Assembly (NCBI GenBank): GCA_022813625.1
Contig: JAKLMB010000018.1
Location: forward strand, 372,001-436,000
Source: Aaosphaeria pasadenensis
Taxonomy: Eukaryota; Ascomycota; Dothideomycetes; Pleosporales
Direction: 5' to 3'
Length of the DNA: 64,000 bases
The number at the start of each line of letters is the position of its first letter. Positions within the stretch are counted from its first letter, which is position 1. The notes under the pieces were generated by a model. That model had not been told where the DNA came from. It saw only the letters and a list, made by a program, of their open reading frames with translations, and did no database searches. Both the position numbers and the translations under genes were made by a program. Below, piece by piece: positions 45,328 to 55,965 of this stretch.

Positions 45328-45790
45328 ATCGAAAAACTGTGCAATGTTCGAGCAAAGCGCGTGGAAGCATGCGACCGAGAGAAGGAATGAGGTTGAAGGG
45401 AGATTGAAGGCCGAAGCAACTGCTGATAAAAGACGTCAGCAGCGGCAGGTTACGAGTTCCGGCCAATGGTGAAGGTAACGGTGCTTCTCCGGAAGCTCTT
45501 TGCGGGCCTGAGCTAGTCCTTTGCTCTAGTCCTAATTTGGCCTTAGTCCGTCTTCCACGCGAACTGATAACCTTGCGGCTTGGCGGTGAATATACTTGCT
45601 GTATCTGGGTTTATGTGGTCCTGGTATTGATCTACACGTTGATCAACCGAGATTTTCTCTGGCCATTCGTTCCCCTCTCGCCTCTTTTTCTTCTTTCTCC
45701 GTGGCGGATTGGGTCTTGTGGTGCCTGTTGTCGTCATTGGCTTTTTTTCACCCGATACTCGGATTTTCCAAGAATTAACAGCTCGTCGAG
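45328..45790. promoter_or_regulatory. Divergent promoter UBA2 / QNG1
   Basis: 463 bp between two diverging start codons. It contains a CCAAT box at 45463-45467 and a CRE-like GACGTCA at 45432-45438, plus a long pyrimidine-rich tract close to QNG1 (about 45650-45720). Shared control is inferred. Confidence 0.5.
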
Positions 45791-47052
45791 ATGTCCGACG
45801 ATGAGGTTGATCATGAACTGCTTGACCTTCTGAGAAAGTCTCTAGGCATGGGTCCAGCGGACCCAGCTGCTCCTCCAGAAACAAAAGTTCTGGAGAATGC
45901 AGAGTTCATCTACAATAATAGTGTGGATGTTGCTCTCGACATGCGGCATAGTAAGATCGCAGCTATCGAGATCCAGAAGCAGATGAGAGAACGTGGCTAC
46001 AGCACCAAGACATGGTCAGAACATCCGCTGCATCCTAAGGCAAAGGATGAGAATACTGTCAATTTCATCTTTACCATGGACTTGCTTAATTTCAGTTTTT
46101 GGAGTGAGAAGAGCGAAGAGGAAAGATTCTCTGTTAGCTATCAAGACAAGAAGTGGACAGGTTATTGGAGCTTGGTCGCCGCATTGCAACGTGCTTTGGA
46201 GGAAGACATTCCGATCACAACACCATCGTTTTGGGCCAACGAGGAAGAGTGCACCGATGATGTCTTGAAACACGTCTTCCGATCGGAGACGGAGGAGGAG
46301 ATTCCACTTTTCGAAGAAAGAGCGCGTTGTCTAAGAGAGGCAGGACAAGTGCTTGAAGAGGTAAGATAAACCTAGTCAATGGCCATTTGATCCTATGAAC
46401 TCAATCAATGACCTAACAGTGCAGGAATTCGACAGTAGCGTGGTGACCTTGATCGAGGATAGCAAGAATTCTGCAGCTGGGCTGGTGAACTTGCTCGCCG
46501 AAAGATTCGTCTGCTTCAATGACCAGGGAAAGTTTGATGGCAAGAAAGTCCGATTCCTCAAGAGGGCACAGATCTTTGTTGCAGATCTCTGGGCTGCCTT
46601 CGATGGAGAGGGTTACGGCAGCTTCAATGACATTGATAAGATTACGATGTTTGCAGGTGAGCAGCACCTCGACCACTGTGCGCGAAATGGCTGCTAACAA
46701 ACACTTGAGATTATCGAGTTCCACAAATGCTTCATTCCTTGGGCTGCATGTCATTCTGCCCTCCGCTTGAAGGCCGGATCAGGCGATTGGAGCCGATCGA
46801 GACGGGCCATGCCTGGGAGCTTCAAATACGAGGTAAGCCCTGAATCATCATACTCGCAACTCCTACTGACCATTCGCAGGCTGTAGCATATGGGCTGTAG
46901 AGCTGCTGAGGCGTGAAATCCTGAAACTGGATCCGGAGATGGAGGTCAATGCTATCCTCATTGACTTCTTCCTCTATGATCTCGCTAAAGAAAGAGAGAA
47001 GGCAGGCGAAGAAGCGATACCCCACCATCGAACCAGGAGCATTTGGTACTGA
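45791..47052 (+). CDS. QNG1: Queuosine salvage protein (Qng1, DUF2419)
   Basis: Exons 45791-46360, 46425-46656, 46710-46832 and 46880-47052 give 365 aa. Family members are N-glycosidases that release queuine from queuosine nucleosides so that the base can be reused for tRNA modification. Family segments: TMDLLNFSFWS, VSYQDKKWTGYWSLVAALQRALEE (about 115-138), TMFADYRVPQ at the third exon junction, LQIRGCSIWAVELLR across the last junction, NAILIDFFLYDLA and the C-terminal PHHRTRSIWY, which is almost invariant in the family. All introns are short with GT..AG borders. No targeting signal is clear. Eukaryotic queuine depends on diet or environment, so the gene implies salvage of Q by this fungus. 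Confidence 0.93.
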
Positions 47053-47486
47053 GAACGTATCTGTTCCGGTTCTCTAATATATAGATTTGCCTTAGACAAT
47101 AGACCCGGTGCGTACCGTCGGACGACATGGATCTTTGTAGAGTTCTGTTGTCCTCTTTTGTAGAATGAACCTAAATCCCAACTTACGTTCGTATTTCTTC
47201 GCTGCAGAAATAGGAAGCCAATATATCGAATGTGTGCATGCCGCAACATAAAATGCAATGCTACCTTAACAGGCGAGTATAGCAATATCAGATTCCATAG
47301 AATACCCGATCTCGCTCAGTCCGCATCTTTTCCCCCAACCAATCACATGCATCAGCTAGCTGACGACAATACTACAAGTCATCACATCTCACCTTACTTC
47401 ATCGAACGACATCCTCGGAAATTTCCCCAGAGAAGTGTTTAAACAAACTTCTGTCATCCATCTGACGATCCTATTCAGCACAAACC
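47053..47486. other. QNG1 3' flank and GNAT promoter
   Basis: 434 bp between two genes on the same strand. No gene or notable motif. Confidence 0.5.
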
Positions 47487-48065
47487 ATGCCCAACCCCAC
47501 ACCAATCTCCATTCGCCCCGCCGACCCCGCTGACCTCTCCCATCTCCCTGTCATAGAATCAGCCTCAGACCAGATCTTTCGTGCAACAGACATGCACTCC
47601 ATCGCAGATAGCAGTCCGCCATCCATTGAGTCGTACACACAGGCCCAATCGCTGGGCCATATCTGGGTCGCAACACCCAACGACTCCACTTCTGCAATAA
47701 GTGATCCAGCACCTCCCATTGCCTTCATCACCATTGCCTTGCACTACAATTGCGAAGCATGGAAAAGTGCGTTCATTCATCAGATCTCAGTGCTGCCTGA
47801 GTATGCGAGACAGGGGATTGGAGGGAGATTGATTGAGTTTGTGGCGGTGTGGGCGGGAGAGAACGGGTTCAAGGCGCTTGAGCTTACGACTTTTGAGCAC
47901 GTGCCGTGGAATAAGAAGTACTATGAGCGATTGGGATTCAAGGTCTTGGTTGGTGAAGAGTATGATGGGGAGGATGCGAGGGAGGTCAGAGAGCGGCTGG
48001 AGGAAGAGCGGAAGGACGAGTTGCTGGAGAAGTGGAGCAGGGTGGCTATGCGGAAGATGCTGTAG
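47487..48065 (+). CDS. GNAT-family N-acetyltransferase
   Basis: Single exon, 192 aa. The acetyl-CoA pyrophosphate-binding motif R-Q-G-I-G-G is at 108-113 within HQISVLPEYARQGIGGRLIEF, preceded by the strand IAFITIALHY and followed by ALELTTF..VPWNKKYYERLGFKVL, the usual order of GNAT motifs A and B. The C-terminal 30 residues are a charged helix (ERLEEERKDELLEKWSRV). Begins directly with the fold (SIRPADPADLSHLPVIES). Substrate unknown; small-molecule or amine acetylation is most likely for this type. No signal peptide. Confidence 0.88.
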   Translation: MPNPTPISIRPADPADLSHLPVIESASDQIFRATDMHSIADSSPPSIESYTQAQSLGHIWVATPNDSTSAISDPAPPIAFITIALHYNCEAWKSAFIHQISVLPEYARQGIGGRLIEFVAVWAGENGFKALELTTFEHVPWNKKYYERLGFKVLVGEEYDGEDAREVRERLEEERKDELLEKWSRVAMRKML

Positions 48066-48788
48066 TTTTGATATAAAATGTGGGGAGATTAGGAATCTCA
48101 GTTCCAGGTCAATTGGGAACGCCGGGAAGTCAACGACGGGATGCCCTATACGGCCCATCACTTGTGGTTGTTACTTACAGTCTTCACAGTGTTTGGCCGT
48201 GTCGCTTTCAACGCAAATCCAAGCACCGATACATTGCCACCACCGTGCAGATTCCCAAAAAGAAAATATCTTAGCAGGCTATTATGCTTCGAAAATAACT
48301 ATCTAAGATCCTTCGTCTTCCCCAGTTGCCGTTTTGAGAACCTTTAACTCATAGCCGACCACGAGCAACACAATTCTAGACCTGAAAAAATATAGCGATA
48401 TCCATGTTCAACCTGCAGAGTCACGATGTGCACTAGGAAAATGCATCGCTTACGTTCTATATGACCAGCAAATGTAAGGCTGCCATGGGTCGACACGTTC
48501 GGCAAATTTCCAGAAACCCGGAGCAGACTTACAATACGACGCGAGGCCTATGTCTTCGGTGACGGCTGAAAAAAACCCATCATGAGAACTATCGTCACGA
48601 CCAGAATTGGAAAGAAAGCGAGGTAGTGTGGTTTTGGAAAAGAACGGCAGATCGATTCCACCATGTCAGATGCGTGAATATAAATTGGCAATGGCCGACA
48701 GCGACTTTGAGAAGCACAGCTCTACAATTCTTCACAATACCAACTAGAGCGTCAAAAGAACCTCCATTGTCAATTATTCCCTCAAACT
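48066..48788. other. Promoter region of the secreted Cys-rich protein
   Basis: Upstream part is GNAT 3' flank; the right part is the promoter and leader of the secreted protein with the TATA box listed separately. No other gene. Confidence 0.5.
48679..48685 (+). promoter_or_regulatory. TATA box of the secreted Cys-rich protein gene
   Basis: TATAAAT 110 bp upstream of the start codon, the clearest TATA box in the window. TATA promoters in fungi tend to belong to strongly regulated genes. Confidence 0.6.
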
Positions 48789-49313
48789 ATGCGTCTGCAA
48801 ACCGTCTTTCTCGCCATCCTCGGCGCTCTCTCCGCGTCCGCCTTTGTCATCCCAGAGGGGCAAGAAGACGGAGTCTACGAGTCCTACATCGAGAACGGCA
48901 AATCCGTGCACGTCAAACTCGCCAACTCAACCCACGACATCGCCAACAACAAGAAGCGCGACGCCATCCCCGCCTCGATCCTCCCCCGCGCCGTCTCCAT
49001 CAGCTGCGGCGGCGCCAGGAACCTCAACCGCGAGTGGTTCGATGCCGCGTGGGGCAACCTCCGATGGCAGTGCGGCAACTACGGGCCCACGAAGCCGAGA
49101 CACAACTACTACGCCATCTCGGGGGACATCGTGGCGTTCTTTTGCAACTTCAATTACCGGGACAGTGTGCAGTGTAATGAGGGTGGCGCGGATCTGTCTG
49201 GGTATCAGATTTCGACTACGTGTGGCGCTTTGCAGTCTGGTTGGCTTACCAATAATGATGAGTGGAGTTACGGGTATGATAGGGGTAGGTGCTTCTGCGG
49301 TGAGTGTGTCTAA
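48789..49313 (+). CDS. Small secreted cysteine-rich protein (effector candidate)
   Basis: Single exon, 174 aa. Signal peptide 1-18 (LQTVFLAILGALSASA). Residues 19-57 look like a propeptide ending in the dibasic KKR57, a Kex2-type site; a glycosylation sequon NST sits at 46-48. The mature part has eight cysteines (73, 95, 119, 129, 145, 168, 170, 173), compatible with four disulfides, and many aromatic residues (REWFDAAWGNLRW, HNYYAISGD, DEWSYGYDRGRC). I do not recognise the family with certainty; secreted Cys-rich proteins of this size are often plant- or microbe-facing effectors, but it could equally be an antimicrobial or surface protein. The codon usage is GC-rich in the first two thirds. 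No intron is needed. Confidence 0.85.
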   Translation: MRLQTVFLAILGALSASAFVIPEGQEDGVYESYIENGKSVHVKLANSTHDIANNKKRDAIPASILPRAVSISCGGARNLNREWFDAAWGNLRWQCGNYGPTKPRHNYYAISGDIVAFFCNFNYRDSVQCNEGGADLSGYQISTTCGALQSGWLTNNDEWSYGYDRGRCFCGECV

Positions 49314-49638
49314 AGTATAGATAGAAGATTCGTGAGTGATGGGAGATGATTGAAATCTTGGAAAGGTGAACTGGGAGGATGGGAGATAGGAGGTTATTGT
49401 ACTCGTAGTATTCTACGCATGTCACGCTCATTTTGTATTTGGTGATTTATTAAAAGAAAAAGAAATAGGATTTCTTCATTGCGAATTCCAATTGCTGTTG
49501 CTATACTAATCTCTAGCAATTATTGATGTCTAATTGCTCACCACTCCCAGACACATTGGTGAAGCAACATTCCCAATCAGTCCCAACGGGGCGTAAATAT
49601 AAAAGACAAGCGACTTCTAATCCTCCCATGATACTACT
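49314..49638. other. Convergent 3' flanks
   Basis: 325 bp between the stop codons of two convergent genes, AT-rich, holding both 3' UTRs. Nothing else seen. Confidence 0.5.
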
Positions 49639-50436
49639 CTATTCTGAAACCTTCCCACCGGGGCTCCTGACCATGCATCCGTGCCAATCCACACCCTCCC
49701 CACCCCACGGCGTCCTATCGAACTCCACCCCCTTCACAAGCCTGAACCCCTCCTTTTCATACAACTTCCTCCCTCTCAAGGAAGTATCCAGATACAACTC
49801 CAATCCCGCCCTATCAGCAATATCTAACCCCCACTTCAACAACAAACGTCCCGCGCCGCGTTGTTGGTGTTCCGGGTGCGTGGCAAGTGAGTTGAGCATG
49901 AGGTACGGTTTCGAGCCCATGATCTCCGTGCAGGCGTCTCGGAGCGGGTTGAGCAGTGCGGAGAGGACTTCTAGACGTAGCTCGGGCGGAAGGTAAGGTA
50001 GCTTTTGCTCTGCGTCTTTGCTGGGGGGTTGTGTGGGAAGTGTTGCTGTCTCCGCGGGATTGATAGTAGGTTCGTCTGTGCTTTCTTTTGTGGAGTCGGT
50101 GGTTGTCTTATTTTGAATGTGCCCATTTGGTGTTAAGTCGATGTTATGGGCGCTCCATACAGCGAATGCGATTGTCCGTCCTCCATTTTCTGGTGGGTCG
50201 TACTCAGCGGGTGACAACTCCGTGTCTACGACCTTGAAATGCCAGGCGTTAGGTTTCCCGATTTCAGCCTGACGGTCTAGAGATACTCTGCGAATCGTTT
50301 CTTCCGATACTGGCCGAGAGTGGACGATGTTGTGGGTAGGACCTGCGTAGGCCAGTGTACGGATTCGCGTCCAGGAAGTTGTGTCCGAGGTCGTTAGTGG
50401 CGCAACGATCAATGGCATGATGACGGTAAATGACAA
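49639..50436 (-). CDS. GNAT-family N-acetyltransferase with internal linker
   Basis: Single exon, 265 aa. Motif A is LATHPEHQQRGAGRLLLKWG (184-203) with acetyl-CoA loop QQRGAG, followed by GLELYLDTSLRGRKLYEKEGFRLV, a pattern common in fungal acetyltransferases of unknown substrate. The fold is split by a Thr/Pro/Ser-rich insert (about 105-145: TKEST, TINPAETATLP) between the second strand (TIAFAVWSAHNIDL) and LPYLPPELRLEVLSALLNPLRDA. N-terminus PLTTSDTTSWTRIRTLAY is the first helix. It is not closely related to the GNAT at 47487. No signal peptide. Confidence 0.88.
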   Translation of the reverse strand: MSFTVIMPLIVAPLTTSDTTSWTRIRTLAYAGPTHNIVHSRPVSEETIRRVSLDRQAEIGKPNAWHFKVVDTELSPAEYDPPENGGRTIAFAVWSAHNIDLTPNGHIQNKTTTDSTKESTDEPTINPAETATLPTQPPSKDAEQKLPYLPPELRLEVLSALLNPLRDACTEIMGSKPYLMLNSLATHPEHQQRGAGRLLLKWGLDIADRAGLELYLDTSLRGRKLYEKEGFRLVKGVEFDRTPWGGEGVDWHGCMVRSPGGKVSE

Positions 50437-50870
50437 TATGAGGGACTTAGGTGATGAAGAAAGGTAAATTTGATGATAAGGTAAGCATTGAAATCTATCG
50501 TGCGAGATCTAAGAAGATTTTGTAGTCAACAAATGTCTAAGTTCATTCGTGATCATCAATGGGTTCACGTTGTTTCAAGTCATCTATCCAACTTAACGAC
50601 AGGCAGTGCTGGGTATGATATTGCACAAGCAACGATACTCTGATATGGCTTTATATACCAAGTTATATCAACCCAGTCGATGTATGAGTCAGAGCTCAAC
50701 CGGGCACATAGAGACTTCTATCGGTTGTGGAGCTGCCTCTTTGGGTAAGCTACTCTCATAGCGGAATGACGTCAATGGGAAGACGAGTATCTGGATCATC
50801 ACAAGGCCATATTCAATAATAATTGATCCTCCTTCGAATGACTGTTTCAGAGTCTACATCTATGAATCTA
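50437..50870. other. GNAT promoter and ABM-protein 3' flank
   Basis: 434-bp spacer between two minus-strand genes. No gene or distinct element noted. Confidence 0.5.
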
Positions 50871-51509
50871 TCAAACTGTAAATACAGTCGCGTGTTTGAA
50901 GATAGGATCAGTCACATATTGTGTAGCTTTAACGAACTCCTCGAACCCATCCACTTTCACAAAAGCATGATGCTGCGCCTCATCCTTCCAGGGCGACCAG
51001 AGGAAGAATTCTTGTCTTTCCCCTTCCTTGACATCAATTCTGAAACCAAATCCGACTTTCCCTTCTGTGACAAAGTCCTCTAGGACATGCTTTCCCTCTG
51101 CCCAAGCGGCTCTGAAATTATCTGCTTGTCCGTCTTGGATGAAGAGCCGGCTGATGCTGACAATATGCGATGCATTAGGATGGTCGTTTGTCGCCTTCGG
51201 AATGGGGAGCTCGGCATGAGGAGCATCGATATGAACGAGCCAGTCGACGGTAAAATGCGGCGTGATGTCTTCCAAAAGAGCCTGGTTTTCTGCTGAGGGT
51301 ATGAATTGATTCATGTGCTGGTCGAGCGAATCCCACTCGCCGATTATGTACAAGAAGGTGGGGTCCTCGGTTTGTCGGAGGAAGTGGAATTCCCGGCCAG
51401 TGAATTTCTCCATGACGGACTTTGCGTTTGCGAGCTTTGATCGCAGGGCTGGGTCTTCGAGAGAGGCATTTGGGAGGAGGTGGAGGAGCGCTATTTCGGT
51501 GATGGCCAT
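50871..51509 (-). CDS. Tandem ABM/dimeric alpha-beta barrel protein
   Basis: Single exon, 212 aa. Two similar halves: residues 1-98 (ITEIALLHLLP, FHFLRQTEDPTFLYIIGEWDSLDQHMNQF, HFTVDWLVHID) and 112-212 (SHIVSISRLFIQDGQADNFRAAWAEGKHVLEDF, FFLWSPWKDEAQHHAFVKVDGFEEF, DPIFKHATVFT). Each half shows the strand-helix-strand-W-x(5-7)-H pattern of antibiotic biosynthesis monooxygenase (ABM) ferredoxin-like folds, so one chain probably makes the barrel that single-domain members form as dimers. Function is unknown; stress response or secondary metabolism is typical of the superfamily. No targeting signal. Confidence 0.8.
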   Translation of the reverse strand: MAITEIALLHLLPNASLEDPALRSKLANAKSVMEKFTGREFHFLRQTEDPTFLYIIGEWDSLDQHMNQFIPSAENQALLEDITPHFTVDWLVHIDAPHAELPIPKATNDHPNASHIVSISRLFIQDGQADNFRAAWAEGKHVLEDFVTEGKVGFGFRIDVKEGERQEFFLWSPWKDEAQHHAFVKVDGFEEFVKATQYVTDPIFKHATVFTV

Positions 51510-53454
51510 GATGTTGTTGACAATTGCAGGCTATGGAAATCGAATATTTTGTGTAATGAATTGCCTACGGGGTGATTTTCGGGTTGTATCATGCAAAGGT
51601 ATAAGCAGAGGTGTTGATTCAATTGATATTTTTTTGCATACAGTTGAACGACTGATTTTATCTTTTTGGGATTTGCAGGCAGAAGCAGCTTCGCAATATA
51701 GTTACAAGCGGCTTGGGATAATCGTTAGATTAGTACTAGGGCATCACGTTTTACTATACTAAATGCACCGTGACAGCATAAGAGTAGGACGCCTAAGCCC
51801 AGCTTGATCTTTACAACAGTAGACTTGCTGCAGTTAATTGTTCAATCTTACAGCGATCATCGTTCGGGCATGCATGTCGACCTACTTGTATCAATTGACA
51901 GGCACTTCCACAAGCCATTCAGCTCATGTCTTTACCGCTATTGCACTCAGCACCTTCGGGTATCGGGCATTGCTTGCGCTCATGCAGTCAGCGAACCCCA
52001 ACAGCCAACTTTGCCTGCAAGAGCCCTGTGTGGTTCTCCGAAGCCATGATTCGGACCTGTGCAGTCGGTGACGTTATTTCCGGACCGTTGGCCTAGAGAT
52101 ACAAGCAATTCTGTCATGGAATCAATTGACAACTAGTGGAACGCCTTAGAGAACATTAATCGAACCTCATGTATTTTATCAGCTGTGTTCTTCGGATTTG
52201 TTTTCATTGATACAAATGCCAATTCTCTTCAACTATGCTCTGGTGATTTATTGTGTTGAATCGTGAAAAAAGCTCGTCATTCGTATCCTGGAGATGGTTC
52301 TGGCCAGAGGCAAAGGCATAGGTACCTAGGAAGGAAAACCTAGCTGGAAAATAGTCAAAGCACAGTTCGGGATATTACAACAATGCAATGTATATGATAT
52401 AGCTACAGGCTAGGAGAAGTGGTGTACATTGTTAAGAATCATGCAATGCCATCCATTGTGTTCTTTGGTTTAATCAAAGACAACAATATGTCTACTTTGC
52501 TTGCCCATACTGTGGGGTTGGTAGTTGTTATCTGATGGAAATCCGAATGCAGCAAGTCCAGCCGTAGCACGTTCAAGCAACTTCTTATCGGCGTCGCGTG
52601 GGCACTCGAGACGACCGAGATCAGGTCCATTCCACTACTGACACTCCACTCCAGCCCACTCTGGACGCGCACTCTGCCCTCAAGTGTACGAGTAATGTAT
52701 CAATCGTTCGCCCTCATCAATACGGGAGGGCCTATTTCGGTACCAATCTGGAGCAGACCGTCGCTCATTAGTACCTGTCTAAGAGACTCTGAATACGACT
52801 GGCTCCAGCTTTTTGCCCCAGGTACTGATTACGGTCGACAAATGCCAGTGAACCACGATATGGTGATTATGGAGTGCCTATGTTTAAGATAGATACTAAG
52901 TCGCGATGATTGTTCTGCCCGATTAGAGTAGCGACAAGGCAATGCATCGCAGCGTTGTGTTGCATATCGGAATTATTTCCATGGAAGCATTCGATTCGCC
53001 AAAAGGGGGCGCAACCTCGTAATTTTCTGTTGAAAAAAGTCTTTGGTCGGTTTTTTTAGTTCGAATGGCGACATTGAGCGGATTAACTTCATTAGGATGT
53101 TGCACCGGGAACAACTCGTTCAGACGGTTTGGAATAAGTACTTGCACCAAGCCATGCTATGCCCTGTCCTTCCAGAAGGTCATTCAAAGTCTCAAGAGAT
53201 GCTTTTGTCTCTCATTTGAAGTTTCTCGGCGTTTGTTCCATCCACGAGGGAGAGAGCTTGATTGAGGAAGAAGCAAAGCTTCTTATCAGTATTAGTTCCT
53301 TGTCCAGCCCTAGCCGCCGCCACCACTACCACTTACCAACACTCCGAGTCTACGACTACGATCTCGACTAATACGATTTAAATAATTGAATAATTCTCTC
53401 TTTTTTTTTCTTGTTCGAGTTGACGAGGATATTTCCACAGAACTTACCGGCAGC
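51510..53454. other. Gene-free 1.9 kb before the permease
   Basis: Contains the ABM-gene promoter at the left and the permease promoter and leader at the right, the latter with a long T-run ending at 53409. Short frames on both strands (60-80 codons) lack motifs. A reading frame is open from 53386 into the permease, but the first 23 residues it adds read as leader. Confidence 0.5.
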
Positions 53455-55211
53455 ATGGCCAACGCACATCCAGAGGACAAATCGACCATCTACGGAGGCG
53501 TCCAAGAGCAAGGAACAGCGCCTCGCGCATTCAGCCCGCACCCCTCCAACGATGGCGAATTGCAACAGGACTTCCAGACGGACCTTGTGACGGCGATAGA
53601 GCAGAGAGATTTGCGACGCGGTTTGGCCGAACGCCATCTTTCAATGTTGGGTATCGCAGGAGCAATTGGAACAGGATTATTTTTAAGTCTTGGAGGCTCT
53701 ATCCAGACGGGTGGCCCCCTTGGCGCATTGCTTGGTTACGGAACGGTTGGCTTGGTGGTTTGCGCTGTGCAGTTTGCTCTTGGTGAGGTCGCTGCACTTC
53801 TTCCCGTCACAGGTTCCTTTGTACGCCATGCCGAATTTCTGGTGGATCCGGCCTGGGGTTTCGCAATCGGTTGGAATCTGGTCTATGGAAATCTGTTATC
53901 GATCCCATCCGAGCTTACGGCCATCTGCGTTTTGTTTGAATACTGGACGGACCTCAACCCTTCCGTCTTCATCATCGTCTTCATCGTCTTGACCGTGGCC
54001 GTGGGATTCTCCTTCGTGCGCATCTTCGGTGAGGTCGAATATGCCTTCGCCATTCTCAAGATTCTGCTCGTTATCTTCCTCATCATTCTGGGTCTTGTCA
54101 TCGACCTCGGTGGTGTCCCTGGAACTCCTCGCATTGGCTTCCGATACTGGAAGAACCCTGGACCTTTCGTCGAGTACATTGGCACGGGAAGCTGGGGTCA
54201 ATTCCTCGGATACTGGAGCGTCATGACCGCCGCCGTTTTCTCGTTCGCAGGTGTCGAATCCATTGCCATGGCAGCGGCCGAGACGCAGAATCCGGCCAAG
54301 GCCATCCCCAGAGCTTGCAAGAATGTTTTCTACCGAATCATTCTGTTCTACGGTCTTGCCATCCTTGTCGTCGGTATGCTCGTTTCGAGTGACGACGAGC
54401 GCCTCAATGATCAGTCAGGAACTGCAGCTCAGAGTCCCTTCGTCATCGCCGCCTCCGCTGCCGGCATCAAGGCCATTCCTTCGGTCGTCAACGCCATCGT
54501 CATCACCTCGGCATGGTCGTCTTCCAATCAAGCCTTGCTCTCGGGTACCCGTGTGTTGTACGGGCTGGCGCTCAAGGGACAAGCACCCAAGATCTTCCTG
54601 CGAACAACCCCCTGGGGAACACCGTACATGTGCGTTCTCCTGTTCACCGCCTTCATGTTCCTCAGCTTCATGAGCCTGTCGAACAGCGCAATGACTGTCT
54701 TCTGGTGGTTGGTCGACTTGACTGCGGCCGCCGTCCTCGTCTCGTGGTCGTCGGTCCTACTCAACCACATTCGACTACGCGCTGCTCTGGACAAGCAAGG
54801 CATTCCGGCATCGAGCTTGCCCTGGAGTAACCGCATCACTCGTAAGTTTGCCCATTCTTTGATCGTCTAAGCTCATATTTCTGACCAACTTGAACAGCAT
54901 ACACCTCTCGTGCCGCACTCTGCATGACTCTCCTGATCCTCCTGACCGGCGGGTGGACCGTCTTCACCAAGGGCAACTGGAGCGCCGTCGGTTTCGTTTC
55001 TGCATACTTGTAAGTCTCCACCTCCCCCTTGCACTTACCAAATCTACTTTAGTCGATTTTAACTCGCTATACCAGGGACATCCCATTGGTCATTGGCGCA
55101 TACCTCATCTGGAAGTTCTACAAGAAGACCAGCATCGTTCCGTTATCCGAGATACCCCTCCGCAAAGCGCTCGAACAGACCACCACCTCCTTCTCTCAGG
55201 ACGTTGTTTAA
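53455..55211 (+). CDS. Amino acid permease (AAP/YAT family)
   Basis: Exons 53455-54841, 54898-55009 and 55076-55211 give 544 aa. Plasma-membrane proton-coupled amino acid transporter by family. The hydrophilic N-terminus (to about 57) leads to the signature AERHLSMLGIAGAIGTGLFLSLGGSI of TM1, then GPLGALLGYGTVGLVVCAVQFALGEVAALLPVTGSFVRH (TM2), the conserved GWNLVYGNLLSIPSELTA, FSFAGVESIAMAAAETQNPAKAIPRA, and about 12 hydrophobic segments in all; the last two come from exons 2 and 3. C-terminus IPLRKALEQTTTSFSQDV is cytosolic. Substrate is not readable; the family covers general and specific permeases. Start chosen at the second in-frame ATG, just before the Asp/Glu-rich N-terminus. Regulation by ubiquitination of N-terminal lysines is usual for the family. 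Confidence 0.93.
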
Positions 55212-55695
55212 GCGAAAGCGAGTAGAATCAGCATAGAACATAGAGAGAGAAGATATGATACCTCAGTTGAAATTTTTTCCATTATTAAAGACCATACCAA
55301 GCGAAAGACATAAATACAATCATTCGAATCGTTGGATTACGTATCTTGACAAATGACAACGCCTCGTGATGTTGAGTTGAGCGCTTGATGTAACTGTGAA
55401 CGATGCAATGCGGCAGAAAAAACCACAATGAAAAAGCGAAAGCAATACCGCCTGCAGCATCGGGGATATCACAACCTTTATACACAAAGAAACCAAGAAA
55501 AGGCCAAAAGAGATAACCCACCCTCGTATGACTCAAACACCCCCAAACGAAAAAACGAGAGAACACTACTCCACCCTCCCCGTCTGACTCATTGGCCAAT
55601 TACTTCCCCCCGACCCCATCGTACCCAGCACCCATCAGTCTGTACGCTACACTCCTATCCACCTCCATGTTTTCTTTCTCACCCGTTGAAACGTC
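55212..55695. other. Convergent 3' flanks of permease and small gene
   Basis: 484 bp between stop codons of genes on opposite strands. A 104-codon antisense frame (55285-55599) has no motif and is not called. Confidence 0.5.
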
Positions 55696-55965
55696 TCACT
55701 TCCTCCCAGGAACGCACCGATCGATCCACCGCAAACACGCCTCCCTCTTCTTCCCCTTGCGGCTCCGCCTCTCGAATGCCTTTGCGTCTTCCCCGGCGCG
55801 GTACTCGAAGGAGGGGTTCCCGCCGTTGAAGTACGCGGGTTGGAGGAGGCCTGTTGCCGTCCTCGATACTGTTCCTGCTCCTGATTCTCCTGGTGATGAT
55901 GGGGAGGTGGAGGCGAAGGAGGAGGAGGTTGGTGATGGTGGGGAGTGGGAGTGTGAGAATGGCAT
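55696..55965 (-). CDS. Small basic protein, unknown function
   Basis: Single exon, 89 aa. The first third is Ser/Pro-rich; the remainder looks like a short conserved module: LLQPAYFNGGNPSFEYRAG, EDAKAFERRSRKGKKREACL and RWIDRCVPGRK. Charged and without a signal peptide or membrane segment. The frame overlaps a longer low-complexity frame on the same strand (55647-56309), which I reject. I do not recognise the family; the non-random second half is the reason to call it. It needs comparison with other fungi. Confidence 0.5.
   Translation of the reverse strand: MPFSHSHSPPSPTSSSFASTSPSSPGESGAGTVSRTATGLLQPAYFNGGNPSFEYRAGEDAKAFERRSRKGKKREACLRWIDRCVPGRK

Noticed and set aside
47487..50436. The two GNAT genes as a tandem duplication
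   Set aside because: They are on opposite strands, differ in length and insert structure, and share only the general acetyl-CoA motif.
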